Assembly (NCBI RefSeq): GCF_905220415.1
Contig: NC_059562.1
Coordinates: 141,501 to 205,500 of the forward strand
Direction of reading: 5' to 3'
DNA length: 64,000 nucleotides
From: Colias croceus
Taxonomy: Eukaryota; Arthropoda; Insecta; Lepidoptera; Pieridae
Of the stretch, positions 23,052 through 35,124 are shown piece after piece. How positions within the stretch are numbered: position 1 is the stretch's first letter; every line of letters begins with the position of its first letter. Both the position numbers and the translations under genes were made by a program. The notes beneath the pieces are model-generated. The model was not told where the DNA came from, did not search any database, and worked only from the letters and a program-made list of their open reading frames with translations.

Positions 23052-23226
23052 CTAGCTGTGCCGCACGGTTTCACCCGCGTGGCTCCGCTCCTGTTGGTCT
23101 TAGCGTGATGAGCATTCCTCGATAAATGGGCTATCCAACACCGAAATAATTTTTCAAATCGGAACAGTAGTTCCCGAGATTAGCGCGTTCAAACAAACAA
23201 GTTCAGCTTTATAATATTAGTATAGA
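23052..23226 (-). mobile_element. Helitron-like element (family A)
   Basis: CTAGCTGTGCCGCACGG to TTAGTATAGA, with all family blocks in order except a short deletion before GCATTCCTCG. Confidence 0.9.
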
Positions 23227-23754
23227 TTTGTTTATTTCAGGCGACTAATGACTGTAGTTAAAATAAAAAGCTTATAAGCTATAAAAACGTTCACAGCTCT
23301 GACTGAAAATGCTGATTTAAATAAATAATTAGATAGCTACAGTACTCTTTCACACTATAGTTAGCTATTAGTTGAATTTGTAGCGAGTTTTCATTTAACA
23401 TCCGTCCGTCCGTCATTCGTTCAGAGTAATCAAATTTGCAAGCGTTTGCATCCGATTCGCTTGAAATGTGATATAAGTATAGCACGTGGAATTGTCTGAT
23501 GATGAAAGATTTATGAGTTGTGAATGAAATAGGAACTAAATAAAAAAATAAATCAAGACGTAATAATGACGAGTAAAATTTTCTAAGTACCTAAAATCCT
23601 GAAAACATAATATTATTTTCAGACAAAGTCCTCTTAAAATAAAATAAAACACAATTTATGATTTTCTCATACCATTTATAATTAGCATTGTTTACAATAT
23701 AAATAATAAATTCGATATAATTTAGATAATTTAACAGCTATATCAACTTACCTA

Positions 23755-23960
23755 TCGTAACTAATGTTATAAATTCGATAGTTTGTGAGGGTGGATGGAT
23801 GTATGTTTGTTGCTCTTTCACGAAAAAACATCTGACGAAAATGGATGAGTTTACAGTTATATAGAATATAGTTAAGTAGGTACATCAAAATATCACATGA
23901 GCTATATAAATTCATACTTACTTTATTTTTCCCGCAGATGAAACCACGCAGCACAGCTAG
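23755..23960 (+). mobile_element. Helitron-like element, mosaic D/A type
   Basis: The 5' part (TAACTAATGTTATAAATTCG, GTGAGGGTGGATGGATGT, GTTGCTCTTTCACG) resembles family D, while the 3' end AACCACGCAGCACAGCTAG resembles family A. Confidence 0.65.
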
Positions 23961-26799
23961 TTTATAATAATTTGTATGCAACACATTTTTTCACATTTAT
24001 TATATTAACTAGACCGCAATTATGACGCTTTGTTTAAACAATGACAATTGCTAGAAAGTAAGTTTTTAGCACTAAATGAGTCACAAAATGACTCAAATCT
24101 AAAATTCTATGAAATGTGGAAAAAATCGATTGCTTGTACATATGTTTATTTTCCTCACTTCGTGGAAGCGTATCTACAATCGATGCATGTTGGACAAACA
24201 GACAAACAGACGTTTATCGTTTGTTTATACAACGATGCGGTCATTATTTGCTTTCTGTACTTGATAAAACTGTTTTTATTGCATACTAGCTGTATAATTT
24301 TGCTTTGCTTCAATATTTTTATATATATGTTTCATAGATTTATAATGAGTGAATATTTTCCACAAATACATAAAGTGAAATAATAATATATGCTTCGTAT
24401 AAAAAAAAATTAAAACCTTGGCATAAGTAGGTTTTCTTCAATTCAATGATGTAGAGCCATAATTTAAAACAAGCCTAAACCTAGCCATGTATATGTAATA
24501 TGTATACAGTATACAGTGATATATATGTATCTGCAAATATGATTTATACATACCTACATGAATTACTGCTTTATCTATCCACTGCTTTCCTAACACAACC
24601 GTGTAAGATAGCGCTACAAACACATTGATCGATTTTATCCATTCATTTGGATTCAAACTAAGACAATAAAGCAGTGGCATGGAAAGTCTGTATGTATGTA
24701 TATCTCACTTCAATTACGAATGTCATCGGATGCCGGAGTTTCGGAAATTTCAACTGAAAATGGTTAAAGTTTGCGAAATCTTCAAATCGCAAAGTTCCCT
24801 CGAAGTATGGCGCTAATGATCGCAAATAAAATATTTGGATATTTCCCGTTTGTTTTGCGGATTTATAACGTGATTTATTTCCCGTTATGTTAATGGAATT
24901 ATTTTTTTTTTGTTCTGAACTTCTACAAAAAATGCTGTTTTGAACAGGATGTGTTTGTGGCTGCATCGTTAGATTTGTGTGTGATTTTTCTTTATTTTTT
25001 GGGTCTTTCAATCTGTCAGTCTGTCAGAATATGACAAAAGGGCTGTATCTCACTTTGTGTCGGTAATATGAACAGGGAAACATGATATTTTTGGTCTATA
25101 GGTCGGTCTATCGGTCGGTATATCTATGGTCGGTTACAACAAAGTAGGAGATAAGTGAAATGGAAAATTAAAAGGTGCAAGTCAGAAATAATATATTAAT
25201 AAAATTATTACGGGTTGCTAATGTGGTAACGTAATCTACATTAAAAACAAATCTTACCTTAATCGGTCCAGTAGTTTGCATGATAGACTAACAATCCTAA
25301 CTCTTAACGATTTGTACCAATAGATATTCTGCCATTCAGTTGGATTGAAGACCGTTTAATACAAATAAATAAAACACAATGTGCTTCAAAATAGATGAAA
25401 TATGAATAAAGTTTAATTTATGCATTGGTTATGTAGCGTGGGATACAATTTGATACAAAAATAACACAATAAAATCGAATATCACAAATGGAAACAGGCC
25501 TTTACAATGTTGTGTTTATTTTAGTACTTTTCGGAAATTTTAATAAACGATTAAAATATTATGTATTCGCAGTGACATTCCTTTAAATGTTACCTAGTGA
25601 TATTTTTTTCTTAACGGACGGATTGGACGTCAATATGTTTATACGAGCTTAGTTACAATATAATATGAACATGCTTATGGTTTAAGCATTTGCTAATAAT
25701 ATGTGTACATTATCATGAAAAACAATACGCAGCGATGCCAGCAATTTCAAAAGAAATGTACACATTATACCTATGAAACATTTCACTTGTAAGAGTCATA
25801 CATATATGTAGAGCAATGTACCACTTTCTCTACGAATACAGTTTCAACATCATTCTATGATTATATACCCTACATTGTACATAAAGCAAACAGTTTTGAA
25901 AACTTTAATTCTTCCTGTTTATAACAACAACGATACAAAAGAACCTTTTATTTTAAAGTATTAAACCGCAAAAGTACTTGAAAGTTAGTCAGCAAGATAA
26001 ATAGTGGAGCGGTTATCTCTAATGGAGCCCCCCTCCCCCCTCCTCTCCCTGCGGTAATGGCGTCGCTTGAATGACAATTGGGAAAAAATATTTTTATGAA
26101 TATACACTGAGTGCCTTTTGGATATGGTGGTAAAGTATAGCTTTACACAAAATGTGTAATCATGATATTGTATTTACATATAGAAAAATAGTGTTAGTGC
26201 GGGGTCCGCTGTCGTAATCTGTACTTATTTTAATAACCTTCTTTTGGCAAATAAATATAATTTTATTTTATTTATTTTTTTATTTTTAAGAACATTTAGG
26301 ATACGTTTAAATGGATTGCTTATAAAGTCACTGATAGCTTATCTATAGTTTAACACATACATAATTAATCGAAACTGCTCAACAGATTTAGATGAGACTT
26401 ATAAAGCAGATAGATAATTCAGTTTTTGTATACTTGTAAGTTGTAATACGGTTTTTGTTCAAATGCTATGTGAATTAAACATGCGGTCTGTAACAAGTAT
26501 TTTATACGTTCTTGAAATGTACATACTAAATTACCTACCTACTACTACTAGGTACTTCTACTTCAACTACTTTTAATTTTGCGCAAAATATTTCCTTTTA
26601 AATTTTATTCTTTAAGCAATATTTATTCACATCGCAATACATTTTCTCTTTAAAATAAAGATGTATGTAAAATCCTCATAACATTTGAAATAAAAGTGTC
26701 ACATATAACATCCATTATCCAGTCTGAATTTCACTAGTTAGTGAAACTAGACCAAAATGGCTAAAATGGTAGAAAGTTTCCAGTATATTTCGACAAATT
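23961..26799. other. Long AT-rich stretch, no supported gene
   Basis: The 111-codon frame at 24048-24383 is rich in Phe, Ile and Tyr from AT-rich DNA, and I see no domain. A CT-rich tract at 26028-26049 stands out. A short match to the family D 5' end lies near 25245-25290. Confidence 0.5.
26028..26049. repeat. C-rich tract, possible G-quadruplex on the minus strand
   Basis: Runs of six C, six C and shorter CCT/CCC groups in AT-rich surroundings; on the complementary strand these are G runs. Confidence 0.6.
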
Positions 26800-26809
26800 A
26801 GTACTAGTT

Positions 26810-26847
26810 AGTATGAAATGGCGAGTGACGCCGCGGGCGGGCGCTAG
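26810..26847 (+). mobile_element. 3' end of a truncated Helitron-like element
   Basis: GCCGCGGGCGGGCGCTAG ends at 26847, three bases before the TC start of the next element. Confidence 0.65.
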
Positions 26848-26849
26848 CT

Positions 26850-27169
26850 TCACTACATAGTATAAAACAAAGTCGATTTCTCTGTCCCTATGTATATCTA
26901 TGCTTAAATCTGTAGTTTTAAAGATTTGTAACTGATTTTTGCAGTGAAATTTCAAGGTCGCGTCATGGCAATACCGTCACGTCACATCACCTTACTCCAG
27001 TAAGACGAAGATTTTGGTCTCTTTGTACTTGGCAAAGAAGTTTCACTTCTGACACGTGTGCTCGGCACACACGCTCTTTTTTAATAGATAGAGTAATTCG
27101 CGAGGAAGGTTTTTGTATAAAATCTATTAGTTTTTAGACAAAGCGGGCGAAGCCACGGGTGGGTGCTAG
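26850..27169 (+). mobile_element. Helitron-like element (family C) with inversion and insertion
   Basis: TCACTACATAGTATAAAACA at the start and GCGGGCGAAGCCACGGG...GCTAG at the end. After GCTTAAATCT, the block 26910-26925 is the reverse complement of the family sequence AAATCTTTAAAACTAC. About 26935-27085 is then an unrelated repeat (GTCGCGTCATGGCAATACCG, CAAAGAAGTTTCACTTCTGA). The family sequence resumes at TTTAATAGATAGAGT. Confidence 0.85.
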
Positions 27170-28249
27170 CTTGTGATATAAAATGCTGTACTTGTTAATG
27201 AAAAGCTGACTCATTACACATTTCAGCGCTAAAATAAGCGTAGTCACAATGGTTGTAGCGAACCGCGGTAGTCTAATAGCTAGTGTTCATAATTATGTGT
27301 ACATAAATTAATGTAATAATCTATTTTATGTTATATGGTTTTAGTTTTCAATTTAGAAGAATTTTTGTTTGTTACTACGTTTCGTATAACGTAATATCGG
27401 ATTTAATATAAAACATAATCGTTTGAGTAGTGATCACTTACCTCATTATTTAAGCATTATTACACTATAAAATATGATTTATTTCATCAGGAATTATATT
27501 TTATTGTTGCTTATTTACAAATCCAAAAAACAATATGCTTAAACTAGTAGATAATGGCACATACATTTCGCACACTGTCTCATTAAATACAACAAGAACA
27601 TACAAAATAATAAACATAATTAAAGTTAGAATATGTTACTATTACACTTCAGCATCCCTTACACTAACAGACAGACGTGCATTACAATGATTGTTATTTA
27701 TTATGAAAGGTGGAGCTAATTCTGTGCAGACTGAGTCTAGCCTAATGTAAAATGGATGACTGAAGTAGATTCAAATAAGTCGCTATGTAATTTCATCTAA
27801 TAGGTAATAAACAAGAATGACGTCATAAAATTATTAATGATCAATGACATAGTTACATTTGGATAAACTGAGCAAACCCATTAAAATGAGAACATTAATG
27901 TTCTATAATATTTTCTATAGCTTTTTCTGGACCTAATTGTTAATCTCCACATTATAATATTATTTTAACAAAATTATATTCTGCATTTGCTTGCTTTTTC
28001 ACGACCAAAAACTATTGCAGAGATTTTCATTATGTTTTCAGTTTTCACCAATGAATAGCGTGATTAATAATAAAGTCGAATAGTGATTATTGATTATCAA
28101 ATGAAATAAGTTATTTTTAACTTATAACCGACAAAAAACCGTTTCTATATTAGGTATTATAGTAGTTAATAATTATTTAGTATTTTTTTTTATAAACTAA
28201 CAAAAAGGTACACAGATTTACATAGCCACGTTAAAAATATACACCCCAA
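27170..28249. other. AT-rich stretch, no gene seen
   Basis: No element or coding signal was recognised. Confidence 0.5.
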
Positions 28250-28515
28250 ACGCTTATTTCCAAAGGCTAAAGGCTTCAATCCGTCAGATCGCATAGCACG
28301 TAGCGAAGCGAAGCGAACGTCAAAATCTAAAAATATTGTCGCGTAGTTGAGCGCGGGGTGCGGGGTGAGGGGCGTCACGATCTGATATGAGCGTAATCTT
28401 GAGCTCGCGAATCTAATTTATCGCTCGGACTCACACTGTGATTTATAGAGTGAGCGAGTGAGCGAACGCGCCGCTCGGCTCCTGTGGACAGGGAGTGACT
28501 ATGCCACTTGGAGGC
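28250..28515. other. GC- and CpG-richer island
   Basis: Base composition changes sharply here, with repeated GCGAAGCGAAGCGAA, GCGGGGTGCGGGGTGAGGGG and GAGTGAGCGAGTGAGCGAA strings. It could be a promoter-proximal region or the interior of a DNA transposon (a GGCTCCTGTGGAC motif matches, inverted, sequence near 290). I see no supported exon. Confidence 0.45.
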
Positions 28516-29575
28516 CCTAGAAATATGAACTCTAAAATTAATAAAGATACAATATTTAAAGTTTAATATTATACGTTAATTATGCTGCATCATATCGAAT
28601 GTAAAATGACAATATTGAAAAAAAAAACTTAGCGTAATATGCTTGAATTTCTATTTAAAAATTATCAGAAGGAGACGTTAAAATATATTAAAAATAAACG
28701 AGAAAATAGATCAAAGTCTATGTATCTTATCAATTCAATAGAACAAGCAATATGTTTGCAGTTAACAATACAATGTAGTTTGCTCTTGTTAAGACGAATT
28801 TATTAATTCACATAGGATATATTTTTATATACTTATAAAGCTTCGTTTGAAATATTGATATATCTCGCTCACCTGTATTATATTCCACCTCGATTTACGT
28901 TGTTATATGAGTACATCTTTTCATTATTTTAAAGACCAAATATAATTAAAATTAAATAATTTTAAACAATTGGGGCCCAACGCGGCTCTAATTTCGGGGC
29001 CTCTAAAACGTCGCCAATACGTAAAATGCTCAAGTGTTATATTTAAACTGTAATGTATTTTGCAGAATGCTGGAGATAATGGAAACAGGACATTTAATAC
29101 TCCGGGATGCTCTTATGCACGCCGTTCCGGGAATACAGCGTGAATGTAAACATGCCCGGGATAATAGTAGGAAATTTCTAGAACTTATTCTTCAGCTAAT
29201 TATGTCGTATTGAATAACTTGTTGGAAATGATATGAGTAGGGTGATGCTTTATCACTAAATATATTTTTTATAGATATGCGTGAGTGGTATTGTTTTCTT
29301 TGGTATTTAATTATTAGATAATAATAAATAAATATTATTTTTTTATTGGCACGTTTTTATATCATCTTATTTAAATTAAATTTCGTTTGCTTCGTATCGA
29401 GATAGAAATAGCCAAGTTTACTTCATATACCAAGAGGAATCATTGTAGAATTCCTAGTACGTACTCACTTACGTCTTTGAAATATTTCATCTAGCGCTTT
29501 TAAACATGCATTTACTACCTACTTCAGTCTAATTCTGCTATATGAAAGCTAGAATAGCGAAGGATATATTCTTGA
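28516..29575. other. AT-rich stretch, no gene seen
   Basis: A small GC-richer pocket at 29095-29165 has short CCCGGG-type repeats but no frame or splice signals. Confidence 0.5.
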
Positions 29576-29690
29576 CTAGCATTCCTCCCGCAGCTTCGCT
29601 CGTGTTGTCTAAAACTTAAATTAAAATTTAAAACATCCTCGAGAATCACGCTTTTTTCACTAATGAAAAAATCTGCGCTTTAGTATTTGA
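29576..29690 (-). mobile_element. Partial family C Helitron-like element
   Basis: CTAGCATTCCTCCCGCAGC, TTGTCTAAAACTTAAATT and CATCCTCGAGAATCACGC are the 3' half of the family; the 5' half is absent. Confidence 0.7.
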
Positions 29691-30904
29691 GTTTATCGCG
29701 AATAGATGAACCTAATCTATCTCGAACATAATAATAAACAATGTATTCATTTATCTATGTTGAGACAATAATAAATTTAAATGACTACCTAAACTAGTTT
29801 TAATGGCTTATACATTCAAGCCAAAAAAATAACAGCTATGGTAATGATAATTAATGGTGGTCACGCCCACTGCCCAGCGAGCCGTGAAATATAAAATTGT
29901 GTGTGCTTCCTCCTGATCATACAATAGGGGTAATAAAGGTCTTAAGGAACCTTCGCAACAATATCAAAGTTTCACAAATAGAGCTAGGGCTGTACAAACT
30001 ATAGTTTTTTCCTGTGAGTTTACGGCAGTCGATAACTATAGGAAATGAGCTGAAATCGATAGGGGATTTTTATGTTGTTTATATTGCTTCCTTGTTATAA
30101 ATAAAGTTTATTTCGTGTAATGGCCAATGGGAGCAAGAACTAGTATCGGATGTTTGTTTTCAGTGCACTATGCAAATCAAAATAAAATTATTTCAATGTT
30201 CCTGAACTGACAAATACCGTTATCAACTTGGTGTTAAATTAAGTATTGTTCATGTAAAGATAAGTATATATTAAAACAATTATTTAAATGATAAATCCTC
30301 TCAATAAACTAAACATTCATTGGCACAAATAACTGATTTATGATTCGCTTCCTTACTGATAGAAATCAATTCAAGATCTAATTTAAATTCGTTAATTGTT
30401 TAAATTGGTCGGCCGTTGTCTACATTCCTTCCTTAATTTTACTATCAATGAAGAGTGATTGTTTCGTTTTATATATCTTATCTATAGATAAATCAATTAC
30501 TAATTGTGGACTTTAATTGGTAGGTACACAAAGTTGAAAATCGCGTATCTATGTCATGCTATTAAAACATAAATAGTTTCGCCTATTTAAATGTTTTTAT
30601 GGAGTGAATATTTTTTATCTATTCATGGCTTCCTCCAATTGGTTAATAGCAACTATATTGTACTATTTTTGTCTCTATATGTATCTATATTTTTTAAGAG
30701 ATCGAAAATCAAGACATTCAAATGATAAGTAACTAACATCACTTCCTTACATTAATTTATATTAATTGTAATGAGTGTTAAGTTGTTTACGTGTTTTTCA
30801 GTTCCAGTAATTTTTAATCTCTAAATACGTATGAAAACTGTGAGGGATAGGTTCAAACTATCAGCTCGAATAACTGTCTATTAAAAATAAGTTGAAACGA
30901 ATAA
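29691..30904. other. AT-rich stretch, no gene seen
   Basis: Nothing structured was recognised. Confidence 0.5.
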
Positions 30905-31095
30905 TCCATACTAATATTATAAATGCGAAAGTAACTCTGTCTGTCTGTCTGTCTGTTACTCAATCACGCCTAAACTACTGAACCAATTTTCATGAAATTT
31001 GGTATGGAGATATTTTGATACCCGAGAAAGGACATAGGATACCTTTTATTGCGAAACATGTAAGTACCACGGGCGAAGCCGGGGCGGACCACTAG
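30905..31095 (+). mobile_element. Helitron-like element (family B)
   Basis: TCCATACTAATATTATAAATG start, four-unit GTCT seed, AAATTTGGTATGGAGATATT core, CGGGCGAAGCCGGGGCGG hairpin and CACTAG end before T. This is one of the best-preserved copies. Confidence 0.92.
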
Positions 31096-31369
31096 TGTTT
31101 CATAAATTGTGTGCAGTGACAGCCCTAGCGCCCGTATTGTTGCCTGCTAAGCGTATAAGAAGCAAGAATTTCTAAAAGTTTTATACTCAGGTGCAAACAG
31201 ACATACAGACGGAATGAATGCCGTCGATTCATTGTTTGTGCATTGTCGCAGTGTCGCTACGTATTTCTGTTTGTGGAACTTTTATCAAACATTTATGAAT
31301 GTGTATGGATTTTCCTTTAAACTTTGCTTAAATTATGCATACGCTGAGGAGTCTATTTTCAGTTTTAGT

Positions 31370-31543
31370 TATTATTATTGTCTTATCTTTTGGTCGTAGC
31401 GTGATGATAAATAGCCTAAAACCTTTCTCGATAAATGAGCTATCTAACACCGAAATAATTTTTCAAATCGGACCAGTAGTTCCCGAGATTAGCGCGTTCA
31501 AACAAACAAATAAACTCTTCAGCTTAATAATATTAGTATAGGT
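31370..31543 (-). mobile_element. Family A Helitron-like element lacking its 3' end
   Basis: It begins inside the family at TGGTCGTAGCGTGATGATA and runs to TTAGTATAGG. The CTAG terminus and hairpin are missing. Confidence 0.8.
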
Positions 31544-31729
31544 TTAATTATAGCAGTATTATGGGCCTAATTATTATTTATAAAGTGGTATTTATATATT
31601 TATTAACACAATATGTATATTTATTTAAAAATAGATATTACTAGATATTTATTATTTATTTATTATATTATTTCCTCTTTTTATATTTATTTATTATATT
31701 GAATACATTAGATTAGATCGTTTTTTATA

Positions 31730-31905
31730 ATTAGGTGTCGCTGAAAATCAGCTCTGCAATGAAAGCCTATGCTTTTCATTGTAAAATGCTGAGCGGCAAT
31801 CCTTTTAGCATGTAGGTTGTTAGAATAAGTAGATTGTAAGTACATAAATTGTTAATTTTAATATTGCCTACCTGCTAATAAAGAGTTTATTATTATTATT
31901 ATTTT
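31730..31905 (+). mobile_element. Retroposon 3' end with (ATT)n tail
   Basis: GGTGTCGCTGAAAATCAGC, TGCTGAGCGGCAATCC and CCTGCTAATAAAGAGT lead into an (ATT)n tail at 31888-31903. An AATAAA signal just before the tail fits a LINE 3' UTR or LINE-mobilised SINE. The family is not identified. Confidence 0.6.
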
Positions 31906-32377
31906 TTATTTATAACTTATAGTCTAAAATCAGCTCTTTAAATAAGCTTAAAAGCTCAAAACTAATCCTAGAATAAACGCATTATCTACTAAAACAAATC
32001 ATATTACGAATGCACCTTGTACTGCATTAGCAGAATTAGGAATAAGGTTTAATTCTATCAAATTAAAATGCATTTCATTTAACACTCGTTAGTTCCGTTT
32101 GTCCAGTTTCTATTTGAAACTCAGTATAGATCCAGATGTCTGCAAAAATACATTTGTCCTTCATAAGGTCGTTTAATTACCGCAGTGTGCAACACTCGGT
32201 TTCAATTGAACACCAATGTAGCGGACGTGGCTAAGTGAATCGTATAGGAATGTTGTGTAAAGATAAATTGCTGTAATGTTGTTTAGAGTGGTAAAATGCA
32301 ATTTTGTTAGAGGTGGAAGATTGCTCTGTAGAATAGGATTACTAGTTTATGACATGTAGGTATCTATTAAGCTATTA
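31906..32377. other. AT-rich stretch, no gene seen
   Basis: No coding or repeat signal recognised. Confidence 0.45.
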
Positions 32378-32540
32378 CATAGCTTCTATCGCGGGCCTTG
32401 AGCGCGGGGACCGAATCGAGAAATACCGTAACAAAAAAACCTCACGCTCTCCACTCCGACGACGGGCGGAGGTGTGGCTTGAAGGCATAGCATGCAATAG
32501 CTTTACCGCGGCAGTCCCCGAGTGCCACACGTCGTTTTTT
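32378..32540. repeat. GC-rich block, probable dispersed repeat
   Basis: A sharply bounded GC-rich segment with CGGGCCTTGAGCGCGGGG, GACGGGCGGAGGTGTGG and ACCGCGGCAGTCCCCGAGTG. From memory of lepidopteran genomes this looks like a dispersed repeat, not an exon, although a 77-codon frame crosses it. Confidence 0.45.
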
Positions 32541-32885
32541 ATTATAGTAACTAGAGTTATCGTCGCCTGGGATCAATGGTAGTGAAAAAGTCATTTCTTA
32601 AGTTCCTTTTTACAATGCTGTTATTCGTTTCAACTGTAAGTTTGTATGTAACCATGCTTGTATGAACGTCTCCTTTAGACTGGATTATGACACACACCAT
32701 ACAATTTAATTCGAACTTTGTACACTTATCAAGGATACATTAATTCCACGAGTATAAGCCTGCTTTTTTTTTCTTTATTCAACTATATTAATTTTCCATT
32801 ATTTATATTGTATCTGCGCATGTTATCTAGGCTATCTATGACTCGTTCTATAACTTTAATGGTAAAATAACAGTTCATTAGTTTA

Positions 32886-32912
32886 CTTCTCAGCCCTTTT
32901 ACAGGTAGGTAT
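32886..32912 (+). promoter_or_regulatory. Candidate recursive splice site (weaker)
   Basis: CTTCTCAGCCCTTTTACAG ends at 32904 and GTAGGTATAG follows, so an acceptor is joined directly to a donor-like sequence on the strand of the coding exon. Confidence 0.4.
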
Positions 32913-33071
32913 AGAGAACTATTTTTGTTCGAATACATCTAAAATGCTTGTACGCTTAATAATAAAACCGTGTAGAGCTTGCAGTAACGAAACAACACAT
33001 TCTGACCGATTTGTAGAGTTTGTGAAGTTCGGATTTGTAGAGTTAAGACGACGTGTAGAGTTATAGTCGAG

Positions 33072-33556
33072 CCAATTTAATAGGCAACATTTGACGTCTA
33101 TCAATTTTATCTTCGAAGAGAGGTATCCTCCTTAAAAACATCGATTAAAGTGAATTAATCGATACGGATTTGAAACATTTGTCAATCGAATTTATTAATT
33201 TATGATGATTTTTATTCACAAGTAATCAATGCATTCGATTCTAGATGTCAAATTTCGATTTTCAGAGGAACGTCTCTGGTATTTAAAAAGAAAATAGGTT
33301 TATTGACACAAAATTGTAGCGACGTCAGTTCTTCAATTCAGAAATTGTTTATTATGTTTAGTATGGTTTATCAGTAAAATGAAATCTTAAAATTACTTGT
33401 ATCGGTCATTATTATTATAAATATGTAATCATAATTGAAAAAAGTTAAGCAAATGTGCAGTTCTAACAAAACGAAATATCATGTTATTCTATGTCGTCGT
33501 TACTAGGTTACGTTGTTGAATTTGGTTGAACTGTCAAATGTTGCCTATTAAAATGG
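33072..33556. mobile_element. Region bounded by 24-bp inverted repeats
   Basis: CCAATTTAATAGGCAACATT-TGAC at 33072-33095 is matched inverted at 33533-33556 with one mismatch. Left of it, TGTAGAG occurs four times (32971-33059), and TGTAGAG also appears inverted beyond the right repeat (about 33580). These look like the subterminal repeats of a larger DNA transposon whose outer ends I cannot place. Confidence 0.55.
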
Positions 33557-33798
33557 TTCTACTATAGAAAGCTTGGCTCTACATCTGATAACTTTTTGAC
33601 AATGCTATTTTATAACATGATATAGCCTTTGTTTCTAGGAAAAATTTTACATGAAGATGGTAAGGGTGGGATTTATTTACGTTGATTTCATCACATAATG
33701 AGATAGAGTATAATTACAATTAAAAGTTTTATATATACAAATATTTATTAGGTAAATATAAATGAAGATGAAATGAAGACAACCAACCAACAATTAAA

Positions 33799-33982
33799 TC
33801 TTTACTAATAGGTATTATAAAACTGAAGAGTTTGTTTGTTTGTTTGAACGCGCTAATCTCAGGAACCCGGTCCGTTTCAAAAAATTCTTTCGGTGATGGA
33901 AAGCCCGAGGAAGGCTATAGGCTATATTTCATCACGCTAAGACCAACAGGAGCAATAGGGTAAAAACGCGGGGCACAGCTAG
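33799..33982 (+). mobile_element. Helitron-like element (family A)
   Basis: TCTTTACTAATAGGTATTATA start, triple GTTT seed, CGCTAATCTCAGGAACC, CATCACGCTAAGACCAACAG, and GGCACAGCTAG end before T. Confidence 0.88.
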
Positions 33983-34847
33983 TATCTAAACAAAAGTACA
34001 CAGACATAAAAATCTAGATACGCTATAATATAATATTATTCATTTACCTAGACATGAATAACATTACATTATATACATAAATAAAAACTGAGTAAAATCA
34101 GATTTTGCTACTAAACAAAACATGGAGTTAATTGTTTAAAAAAGTAATCACTTGTTATGTTAATGTAAGTTTGTACAATAGCATTATTAGCCGATTATTT
34201 GAACAATAAAAATAGCTGTTAAACAGAGCTTAACTCGTTTGAATTTATCAAATGAAAATGAAAGTTTTTAGGACCATGTTACGTTATTTATTGTTAGATT
34301 ATTACAAAATCGGAGCAGTGGTTTTGCATAAATAAAACTGAAATATTTTCTTTTAAATCATGACTTATATAATATCGGTAATTACGTCAGGCTTATGATA
34401 ATAGTATCATAATATTAAAGTTAATATTTTAAAAGTAAACATTAAAACATTAATTGTTATTTACGTGTTATATAAATTTTCATTGCAATTACGAGATAAT
34501 TTAAAATGCCCAGTCTTTATCCAAAAATTCGTAATGTAAAAAAATTAAGAATTTCCTTTCCGAAAGTGCAAATTTACGCGAATTCCCAGCGGTAATATTT
34601 TGATGGGTAATTGCTCAAAAGGTTTCGATAACTGAAGTTGCAGACTGGGGAGAATTTCATTCAGTCAATTTGTGTGTTCGTGTCTGCATTTCTAGGGAAT
34701 GGAGGTGTGGCTGTGCTCATTGGCGATTTTATCTTTCATTGTACCTTTATTATTATTTATTTGGGAGTTATAGAGGTAGTTTATTTCTTATTGTTTTTGG
34801 AAAATTGTAGAGGTGTTTATTATTTTAATGAAATGCCTTTGTGAATA
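33983..34847. other. AT-rich stretch, no supported gene
   Basis: A 68-codon frame at 34638-34844 is hydrophobic but AT-driven, with no splice or start context that I can defend. Confidence 0.45.
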
Positions 34848-34995
34848 CTAGCTGCAGACTGTGACTTGCTTTACGTGAATAATACTGACCGACAATACCT
34901 ACCCTTTATTTTCTTATTTACTATGTTTAAAAAAATTTAATCGAAATCTGTTTAGCAGTTTTCTGTGATATCCCTGACAGCCTACACAAACCGTC
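34848..34995 (-). mobile_element. Decayed Helitron-like element
   Basis: CTAGCTGCAGACTGTGACTT at the left and AATCGAAATCTGTTTAGCAG further on follow the order seen in family D/F copies, but substitutions are heavy. Confidence 0.45.
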
Positions 34996-35124
34996 ACATT
35001 TACTCTATTGACATATTTACAATCTTAATATTTTGAACCATGTTATTATTAAAATGCTAAATATATTGAACACCATGTATAACATATTTGGTATTATAAT
35101 TGAACTCAATTTCCGCAAAATAAC

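Noticed and set aside
24048..24383. 111-codon open frame on the + strand
   Set aside because: Amino acids are those of AT-rich DNA (Phe, Ile, Tyr, Lys). No GC3 bias, domain, or splice context.
31214..31541. Two overlapping + strand frames
   Set aside because: The second runs through the family A Helitron-like copy at 31370-31543.
32349..32582. Coding exon over the GC-rich block
   Set aside because: No acceptor/donor pair fits the frame, and the sequence resembles a dispersed lepidopteran repeat.
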